Shown one piece after another: positions 56,035 through 64,000 of a stretch of DNA of 64,000 bases. How positions within the stretch are numbered: position 1 is the first letter of the stretch; every line of letters begins with the position of its first letter. The position numbers and the translations under genes are program-made. This DNA comes from Hyparrhenia diplandra (taxonomy: Eukaryota > Streptophyta > Magnoliopsida > Poales > Poaceae), in assembly GCA_015847255.1 (NCBI GenBank), contig JADLZK010005511.1, positions 704,537 through 768,536 on the forward strand, read 5' to 3'. The notes below the pieces were generated by a model. That model saw only the letters and a list, made by a program, of their open reading frames with translations. It made no database searches and was not told where the DNA came from.

Positions 56035-57203
56035 GTGAAATCGAGAATGAAGCACAAAACAAGAAATTATAGAATCATCAACGATCAACTTTACAAGCAT
56101 GGAATATGTGAACCTTTGCTAAAATGTGTTTCAAGCGAAGAGGGAAAAGAGATATTACAAGAAATACACAATGAAAATTGTGGAATTCATGCAGGACCAA
56201 GATCAATTGCAGGAAAAGCTTTCGTGACAAGGTTTTTACCGCCTTCTCAAAAAGATAGCAAGGACATAATCAAAACTTGCCACAATTGTCGATTTCAAGC
56301 AAACAAGACACACGCTCCAAAGAAACCCAATCCAACGAGATAGAACCGCCTTGGCCATTAGCAAGATGGGGAATAGATATCATCGGGGAAGTTACCACAA
56401 ACTCGTGGAAACTTCAAATATGCAAACAATTTGCGCTTGATTATTTCACAAAGTGGATTGAGGCAAAGCCAAGAACAAACATGTCTTCAGGAACAATGAA
56501 AAAATTCCTATGGCAAAATATCATCTCGCAGATTTGGAGTTCCAAGACACATCACCTTAGATAATGGAACACAATTTGATAGCGAAGATTTCGAGAGAAT
56601 ATTGTACAAATCTCGAGAATCCAACTATGCTTCGCCAAGTAAAACACCCACAATCAAATGGAGCAGTTGAAAGAGCAAATGGAATAATCTGCACCGGAAT
56701 ATCAAGAAACCTTGTGGGATTACCAAAGGGAAAGTGGATTGAAGAACTCCCAATAATAGTTTGGAGTCACAACACGACAACCACAAGATCCACAAAGTTT
56801 TCACCATTCGGACTCCTATATGGAGAAGAAGCTATGACTCCAGAAGAACTTCACTACGAAGGTCCAAGATTGAATGTACAAATGATAAGCGAAGAAGATC
56901 TAAAGACAAGCAAAGACTTACTCGAAGAAGAAAGAAACGAAGCACTACAAAATTTAAGCAAGTATCAAGCGTAAAACAAGCGATGGTACAATAAAAAGTA
57001 ATCGAAGAGAACTTCAGCCGAGAGATTTTGTACTCAAAAGAAAAAGAAATGAAGGCACAGTAGGAAAATTCCAGCAAAAATGGGACGGACCATTCATCAT
57101 CTCAAAATCAAACAAGCCAGGATCATATCACTTGGAAACCTTAAAGGGAGAGGAGTTGAGCCACACATGGAATATCCAAGACCTTCGTAAGTACTATCCT
57201 TAG
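56035..57203 (+). pseudogene. integrase of the Tat element
   Basis: The zinc-binding domain shows HNENCGIHAG and CHNCRFQANK. The catalytic core shows RWGIDIIGEV (first Asp), LDNGTQFDSEDF (second Asp, frame shifted near 56,530-56,590) and GAVERANGIICTG with the Glu. The 56,564-56,974 frame continues through FSPFGLLYGEEAMTPEE. The C-terminus (FVLKRKRNEGTVGKFQQKWD, then ..LRKYYP and stop at 57,201-57,203) carries a GPY/F-like stretch. Confidence 0.88.
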
Positions 57204-57538
57204 AAGATAAGAGCTTCTCTTGTAAATATGTAAATAGATAGCAAAGTATCATTTACTTTCAAGCAAAGTTTACATTTCAATTGTAAAGAGTTGCACTCTT
57301 TTTTTTCCACGGGGAAGCCCTTCAGTGGTGAGTGGTTTTTAACGAGGCGCTCTCTATTGTAAATTCTCATATCAATATAAATGAGAACGTAGTTTCCCCA
57401 ACCTTGGCTTCCTTTACATTTTATGTTCCTTTACATTTCATGTCAATTCATAAAAAACGAACGCCGAAGAACATAACATTCTTACATCGGCGAATAAAAT
57501 AAAAAGTAGGTGCAATTTTCAAAAATTACTACCTACGA
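57204..57538. other. post-pol spacer of the Tat element
   Basis: Non-coding. It contains 'ggtttttaacgaggcgctctctattgtaaa', a string often present just after pol in Tat elements of grasses. Confidence 0.55.
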
Positions 57539-58012
57539 TTTCCTAAGGAAAAAATTTCAACTTCCTAAGTTTAAGTTTGTCGCTCCACCTTCGCAAAAAG
57601 AAAAGGGGACGACGTTTTCATTTCCTAAGGGAAAAATTTCAACTTCCTAAGTTTAAGTTTGTCGCTCCACCTTCAAAAAAAGAAAAGGGGACGACGTTTT
57701 TTTTATTCCTAAGGGAAAGAATCTAACCGTGGTTTAAGTTTGTCGCTCCACCTTCGCAAAGAGAAAAGGGGACGACGTTTTTTATTCCTAAGGGAAAGAA
57801 TCTAACTTTGTTTAAGTTTGTCGCCCACCTTCGCAAAAAAGAAAAGGGGGACGACGTTTTTATTCCTAAGGGAAAGAATCTAACTCGTAGTTTAAGTTTG
57901 TCGCTCAACCTTCGTAAAAAAAAAAAGGGACAACGTTTTTTTATTCCTAAGGGAAAGAATCTAACTTCGTAAACAAAGTATTGTTACTCCATCTTCGCAA
58001 AAAATAAAAGGG
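57539..58012. repeat. six-copy minisatellite, 78-84 bp period
   Basis: Copies begin at 57,539, 57,622, 57,706, 57,785, 57,863 and 57,944 with 'ttcctaaggg' and contain 'gtttaagtttgtcgct.caccttcgcaaaa' and 'ggggacgacgttttt'. Copies differ mainly in poly-A/T length. The unit start (ttcctaagggaa) is near-palindromic. The array lies between pol and the antisense ORF. Confidence 0.9.
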
Positions 58013-58414
58013 AATTCAATCTCCGTGAAAAAGAAGAAAAACACGCTTTTAAAAAATATAATTTAATTATCCAAATTCCTTAAATAAAGACAACATTTTC
58101 ATACAAACATTACTTTATTACATCATAAACCAATCATGTATACTCATACAAAACCAAATCATGGTTTTTTACTAAAAAGTACACTTTACAAATCATCATT
58201 CTCGTAAAACAACAATTTGTGGCAAACCTCCTCCAAAAGTTCATTTACAACTTCATCAACCATTTTATCCACTTCTTGCCTTAAAGCACCATCGCAGAAA
58301 TAACTCTGAGAAGCACTTGAACATGACGATCGAATCGAAATAAGATTCATCTTTCAAAATCTTCACTTAGAAAAAAAAAAATAAGAAAAATAATTTTCAC
58401 ATAAATTCAAACAA

Positions 58415-61400
58415 AAGCCTCACTGCGGTAAAGTTGCTAAAATCAACAACTCGAAAAATTCCATAATTAACTTTAACTTAGAAACCCCAAGTTTATTTTC
58501 AATAAACAACTCAACATCGACATCAATATCACCAACGGATTCACGATGTTCCAAAAATTTCAAAGTTTCAAACACATAGTTCCCCTTGGCAATCATCAAA
58601 GGCAAAACAGCGGGGCAACATCCTCGCAAAGCAGTTTCGCCGAAACACTGCGCAGGATGCATCTTAGTTAAAAGATCTTGATGTATCAACATTAACTTAC
58701 AAAGTTCCCTCACAAAATCACTCAAAATAAAAAACCTAAGGAGAACTACATCTACAAATCCCTCTCACGGACATCATCGTCGCGAGCCTTGAGTGCCTCC
58801 TCCTCCAAGCGCTTCTTCCTCCTTTCTTCTTCCCGCATATATTCAAACTCAATCTATCAAAATTTAGAAAAAAACAAAACAATAGAACAAGAATCATAAA
58901 GAACAAGCAAAGGCGTAAAAACCACTTATCGCTTCCATCTTCTTTTTAACTTTTTCAAAAAAAGTGTTCCCGGCCCACTCACATGCCAATACCGATCAAA
59001 GTATTTCTTGCACAAAGATTGAGTACGAGAACTAACTGCTTCACACCCGTTTCGGCAGGAATTTGTAATCACTCTTTTTGAAAATTCAAGATATAATGGA
59101 TCTTTTCGCCTCCGACATCAAATGAAGAAGGGCCCTTGTAGCGCATACATAACACCGTAGACGGCGAAGGTGTTCACAAGAACACCTAGATCTTCATAAT
59201 CGACGACACAACCAACTAAAAAGGGATCAAACTCTCCAAGCTCCCAATTAGGATCTTCGGCCTTGCACCAAATTTTTTTTCATAATGACCCCGCAAATAT
59301 CCCACATCCCGTTAAATTTCATAAGGAAAAATTCCTCCCCCGCTTTTTACTTTTCTTTTCAAGATATTCCTTCTCCCTCTTCAAAGTTGCTATAGTCTTG
59401 TTCGCTTCAACAACAAAAGATCTTTTTTCTTTAATAGTATCACAAGACGGTGGTAAAGACCATCCATCGATGCCATTCATCAACACAGCTTTGCCTCTTT
59501 CCTTCTCTTTCTCGACAAGTTGAGACTTCAAATAAGAAATTTCATCCAAAAGTTTTTCTCACGAAGAGATGATGCAACAAGCTTGTCTTCTATTGATTTT
59601 CTTTGACTACGAGCAAGAAGTTTAACCCTAAAAAAAAGAAGCACAAAAGTAAACAAAATAAAAATCATATACTTCGATAAAAACAAAGACAAATAGCAAA
59701 ACGAAGGTGATTTCATTACCTTATACATCAAAGAAACACTCGCCTCAAAGAAGTTCCAAAGGATCCTTCTTAGCAAGTTCAGATTCGCATCGGGACACTA
59801 AAAGCATCATCTATACACTTTGCCAAACGGTTCGTCTTCTTCGGCATTAATCAAAGCTTTTCAGCTCCAACACCAATAAACTTGAAGGAATCCAAGTTAA
59901 CACCTTCGAACGACAAAAATCAAGAACCCTCTCAAGCTTCTCGGGATCGCAATATCGAGATTGTAGACACATCTTCACAAGGAACCGAAGGAGTGCAAAC
60001 GTCTTGAGCAACTTCTTTCATTTTCCCAACATCAACAGTTTTTCTCTTTAGAAGAAGTAGAGGCATCGGGAAAATAGTTAGCTGCAAAAACATGAAAAAA
60101 AAAAAAAAAAAACAACAACAAAAAACTTAAAGTACAAATAACTCACCAACAATTTCTCCTTCTTTCAAAGGACAAGAAACTTTCTCCCGAGTACCAATAT
60201 CAATAATTGAATCCTCAAGACGAAGCCGGCCGTGCTTCCTCGACATCTTTGTCAAAAAATATCATCATCAAAATCATCAAACGCCACAAGAGCAATGCGG
60301 TACCCTTCTTCAAAGCTTTCTCGAATTTTTTTTTTTCTTCAAATTTCCACGAGATTTCCCTTCGTCCACCAAATTTTCACTACTAGTTTCCATAGAGATT
60401 CTACTAACAATTTCCGAAGCCCTAGCATTACCAAATTTTCGCGAACAACTTCATCACAAACATTTTGTTGCGAAGGCGCAACAAACCGGCATCCTTGATA
60501 GAAACATTCTCCTTAACCGCGGCCTCAACAGTTTCGAGACAAAGGTATCACCTTCCTTCAAACCAATTTTAGTTCTTGAAGAAAGAATGTTTCGAAAGCA
60601 ACAGATGCTAACTTCTCCAAAGAATCACCTTTTATCTTCTGGCCCCGGGACCTAGATGAACTCTAGCATCGAATCAACGTAAAAAAAAAGCATGAGTTTT
60701 TAAATAAAACACGGGCGACGAAGCAAAAGAGCTGCACGGGAGAGAGGAACATTTTTCACAAAGATCTTCGATACATTTTTGCTACTTTCTCCATGAGTAG
60801 CCAAACTCAGTAAATTTGGAGCAAGAGGTGTCAACATCTCGGGGAGTTAAACCGGTGCATGCAAAAGCCAAACACATTTTTCACCTCAAATTGTTCAAAT
60901 TAAACTCCCATCATATCTTCATCAATAGCAAATCCTTCATCATCACATAAATCAACTATAGGAGTAAGATTAGCTCTCTTTTTTGTTTCTTCAGAACCAA
61001 CGTCTTCTTCCTACCCCTACCAAATTGTTGTAGAAGCTTGGACGCTTTCTCTTTTTTTCCTTTAGCCTAATCATTCTTTGCTTCATTTTCTTCAAACATT
61101 TTTCTCAACGCGAGAATAGGCCGGTGGGGGTCGATTCTTCATAAGCAATCTTAGCAATATCAAAAACCCGATTAAATCGGGAGTAATCTTCACCAAGAAT
61201 TTCATCCATAAACTTTTTTTCTCCTTGTTTACATATTTTCCAAGAATAGAGCAAGCCCTCACTCAACAACCGCGACAAAATCTTCATCGACTTATAGTCC
61301 GCAGCCCTAACAATATCACGATCCGGATATTTGTAACTTTTTTTCCTTGGACCTCTTTTCGTATGAAAACGAATGATATTCCATCCACGAATTTAAGAGG

Positions 61401-62217
61401 CCAAACTCGCGGCAAAGAACAAACTCCTCAACTAAGTCTCTTGTACTTTGAAGTGAAGCGACCAACTTGAAAGCCTTCATACATTCACTTGCGCATTGAG
61501 ACTTCTTAGGAGAAGGCCTCACAACAAATTCCACGCTTGTGCATTTCGGCGCTAGAAGCGGTACCTTTTCACAAAAGTCCCGCCAACTTTCTCCTCCACA
61601 TATGAACCTTGTGGTAAAACCACATCTTGAACCACCCATCACCCCATTTATTCTTCGTAGTAGGGGAAATCTGTTTTGCACCCTTAGCAATCCGAAAAGT
61701 TGCGGCAGCCCAAAATAGTAAGTAACACTTTTGCCATCAATAACCTTGTTCGATATTGAATATGAAGCTCATGAAGATCACAAAAAGTATTAATATTTGG
61801 CTTCACCTCTTGGCTTCGCATGCGCCCATATAAAAGTAGAGAGCCGAGAAATAGCATTCGGGCGTTAAGTGATGAATCTCAATATCATATGCCCTTAAAC
61901 ATCTTCCAAAAAATCCTCGACAAGGAAATCTTAATCCAAAGAAGAAAGAAATCCTTATAGACAATACATTCATCTTTCTTTGGAAGGGGCACAGCCTCGC
62001 CAGACCAAAAAGTTCTGTAATATCCGTGTTTCAAAATGCCGGCCTTCTAACTCGCATAATTTTTCTTCATCTTACTTTTTCCGAAAAAAGTAAGAATAGC
62101 CATCGTCGTGAATCAATTCGTATGAGAGGCACCGACTCCATCGAGACCTTCGTCATCGTAATCAAGAACTTCTATCGTAACTTAATGTGAACGAGAAGCA
62201 CTTTGTTCCCTCGCCAT
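58415..62217 (-). pseudogene. antisense ORF of the Tat element (Transposase_28-like)
   Basis: On the minus strand the reading starts MAREQSASRSH at 62,217. Pieces SGEAVPLPKKDECIVYKDFF, VKPNINTFCDLHELHIQYRT and SDC..GCKTD lie before 61,700, followed by a frame (61,316-61,690) with MGGSRCGFTTRFICGGESWR. A coiled-coil part (59,319-59,549: LKSQLVEKEKERGKAVL) and a C-terminal frame (58,420-58,725: LLTKMHPAQCFGETALRGCC, then PLMIAKGNYVFETLKFLEHR) follow. The domain order matches the antisense region of the other Tat element (34.8-38.5 kb). Function unknown. Introns or frameshifts divide it. Confidence 0.6.
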
Positions 62218-62695
62218 CTACAAAATTTGAAAAACAAAAACAACCTTAATACATAATCATATTAATTGAAAAAAAAAGAAGGAGGTAAAATAAAAAAGAA
62301 TATATATGATTACCTCCGGTTACAAAGTAGATTCACCAACAAATCAAAAAAAAAAAAACACCTTCGCTCAAAAGTCAACCTTCGCCAACACCTTCGTAGC
62401 TCAAAAGAAAAAATGCAAAGCAGAGTCTCCCTCTTCGAAAAAGATAAGAAAAAAAAAAGGGGGGTCCTCCTATTTATAAGCACAAGTTTGGCCAAAATGG
62501 TCAAACTAGCCGTTGAAAAATCAAAATAATAAAAAATAATAATAAAAATACAACTTTCAAAAATATCTTTCAAATAAGGCATTGACAAAATTAAAGAATC
62601 CCAACTTCAAAGTTTGGGACGACGTTTATTACCATAAAGTTTACTAAATTTTCGTGGGATTCATGCCTTTGAAGTTGGCATTCGCCCACGAGGGC

Positions 62696-63146
62696 CGTTG
62701 GGGGTCAACTTTACTTCGCATAAACTTCTAACCCAAACTTTGAAATACTGCCTGTCCAAAATGTAATCATATACTAAGGTATTCACAAAGAAGAGCACAA
62801 ACGACAAGTTATCATAAAGACAAGATCGAAGATATTATGAAGACCTTCGTGATTAAGGAGCTTCGCAAAGACTCAAGAAAGAAGCTTCGTCGAAGAGACC
62901 CGCCGGCCTCGAAGTTTACAAGAAGCATGAAAAAGCTCAAGACATTTCATGAGACATCTAAATGGCTTCAGCCCCAAGACATAGACAAAATACTTGTATA
63001 ATAGAAGAGTTTGTTCTTTTACTGAACTACGGCTAGGGGGGGACTATAAATACCCCCCTAACATCTCTTGTAATGGATATGTTGTACCAGTCATTTTGTG
63101 ACTAAGTATTCATCAATATACGTGTTCGGAGTATTCTTACCCAACA
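62696..63146 (+). repeat. Tat 3' LTR
   Basis: This 451-bp copy of the 5' LTR ends CCCAACA. Its first base is C where the 5' LTR has T. A weak polypurine stretch (cgagggcc) lies immediately upstream. Confidence 0.93.
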
Positions 63147-63151
63147 CCAAC
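63147..63151. repeat. target-site duplication, right (CCAAC)
   Basis: Identical to 51,180-51,184. Confidence 0.85.
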
Positions 63152-64000
63152 GCGAGGGAGCAAAGTGGACGCCATCGCCGGTCCCCACCCGGCGGCCGTA
63201 GCCCGCGCCTTCCGTTTCCTTTCCGTCGATCCTCCCGTCGCCGGGCCGTCTCCTTCCCTCTCCGTACCGAGGACTCTCCTATCCTTTCCGTCCGCCTAGC
63301 CAACGCCGTGGCGAGAACGCTGGCCCCGCCGAGCCGCGCGCCTTAGCCGGGCCGCCTCCTTCTCGAAACTCCCAACTCGCTACCTTCCCTCGCCCTTGGA
63401 TGAACACCACGTGGCGCCGGCCATCACATCGGACCCAAGACGGACGCCGAGGCGGACGCGCACGCCCCCTAGACGCCGCCGCCTATAAAGAGGACCGGCG
63501 GCCACCTCGCCCTCTCTCCCCCGGGCCCGCCGCCACTGCGGGCCTCGCTTCAACCATCCGGCCCAAGACCGAGGGAGTGAGAGGAGCCGCGCGCCACCGG
63601 GCCACGCCGCGGCCGAGCGCTCGCCCGGCTGGATCAGGGATCGCCGCGAACCCACGTGCATATCTACGCCGACCACAACCCCGCCCCGCCGAGCCAAGAA
63701 GAGGAGGAGAAGAGAGGAGAACCGGAGCCGCTCGCCGCTGCGCACGCCGGGCGGAGAACGAGGAACCGACGGGCTACACCATCGCCGCCGCACGGCCTCT
63801 ACCCGCCTGGCCGCTACGCTTCATCGGGCCGGATTTAAAACCACGGTGAGCATCCCACAAAACCATCATTCTCTTTTCATGCCATGCTCGCCGCCTTAGT
63901 TAATCACGGAGCGCCGCCGCAGTTCCCAACAGCCGAATAGTGGCCCAAGCCCGAGCCTTTACATGCTTAGCTAGATGCCTTGTGCACGCACATACCAAGG
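63152..64000. other. right part of the interrupted GC-rich sequence
   Basis: This continues the DNA left at 51,184. It is GC-rich, with a TATA (cctataaag at 63,483-63,491) followed by a CG/CT-rich leader and a possible splice donor 'acggtgagc' at about 63,842. Overlapping frames at 63,380-63,849 on both strands show no recognised domain. It may be the promoter and leader of a gene or an LTR; the window ends before it can be decided. Confidence 0.4.

Larger units (their letters stand above)
51185..63146 (+). mobile_element. complete-structure Tat-lineage Ty3/gypsy retrotransposon
   Basis: An 11,962-bp element with 452/451-bp LTRs, primer binding site, gag, protease, RT, RNase H, second RNase H, integrase, a minisatellite and an antisense ORF, flanked by CCAAC. 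All domains of an autonomous element are in order, but frames are interrupted. AT-rich coding bias (Lys, Asn, Glu, Ile) distinguishes it sharply from the GC-rich Tat element at 31.9-40.7 kb. Confidence 0.92.

Noticed and set aside
57539..58012. CRISPR-like direct repeat array
   Set aside because: The whole unit repeats with no unique spacers, in a plant retrotransposon; it is a minisatellite.

Overview
The window looks like plant nuclear DNA, from a grass (Poaceae). Support: a cluster of RPM1-like CC-NB-ARC-LRR (NLR) immune receptor copies, a single-exon CDKF-like kinase with the GC-rich coding sequence typical of grasses, PIF/Harbinger MITEs with TTA/TAA duplications, and nested Ty3/gypsy (Athila and Tat lineages) and Ty1/copia elements. 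A rice-like genome is plausible, but I cannot fix the genus from the sequence alone.

Layout. (1) 1-21.6 kb: a tandemly duplicated NLR locus, all copies on the minus strand. Three copies are near full length in extent (4794-7510, 9838-12601, 16993-19799) and one is a short relic (2717-3193). They are separated by recurring non-coding blocks, including a hairpin minisatellite, a 'cagacctgg' block and a 'ggcaatccacgc' block. (2) 21.6-23.07 kb: the 3' part of a minus-strand Ty1/copia element. (3) 23,071-31,867: an Athila-type Ty3/gypsy element with two 1.7-kb LTRs, decayed gag and protease and an env-like region, but no recognisable reverse transcriptase or integrase. (4) 31,868-about 40,660: the 3' half of a GC-rich Tat-lineage gypsy element (end of RT, two RNase H domains, integrase, an antisense ORF, 3' LTR). 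(5) 40.7-44.6 kb: two MITEs with target duplications, a LINE zf-RVT fragment, a possible copia LTR remnant and a GC-rich stretch. (6) 44,898-45,848: the only clearly intact protein-coding gene, a CDKF-like kinase. (7) 46-51.2 kb: mostly non-coding DNA with a 188-bp retroposon bounded by a 15-bp duplication and a larger GC-rich repeat. (8) 51,185-63,146: a complete-structure Tat element (5-bp duplication CCAAC, near-identical 452/451-bp LTRs, gag-protease-RT-RNase H-aRNase H-integrase, a six-copy minisatellite and an antisense ORF), inserted into GC-rich DNA that resumes at 63,152.

Almost every retroelement ORF and all NLR copies are interrupted by 1-2 base shifts. Differences between the two LTRs of the 51-63 kb element fall largely in homopolymers and CG-containing motifs. 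The apparent pseudogenisation is therefore partly confounded with possible consensus error from noisy long reads. I found no tRNA, rRNA or CRISPR features. The strongest candidates for follow-up are the NLR cluster, the antisense ORFs shared by both Tat elements, the internally deleted Athila element with its own internal TATA, and the minisatellite inside the Tat 3' region.
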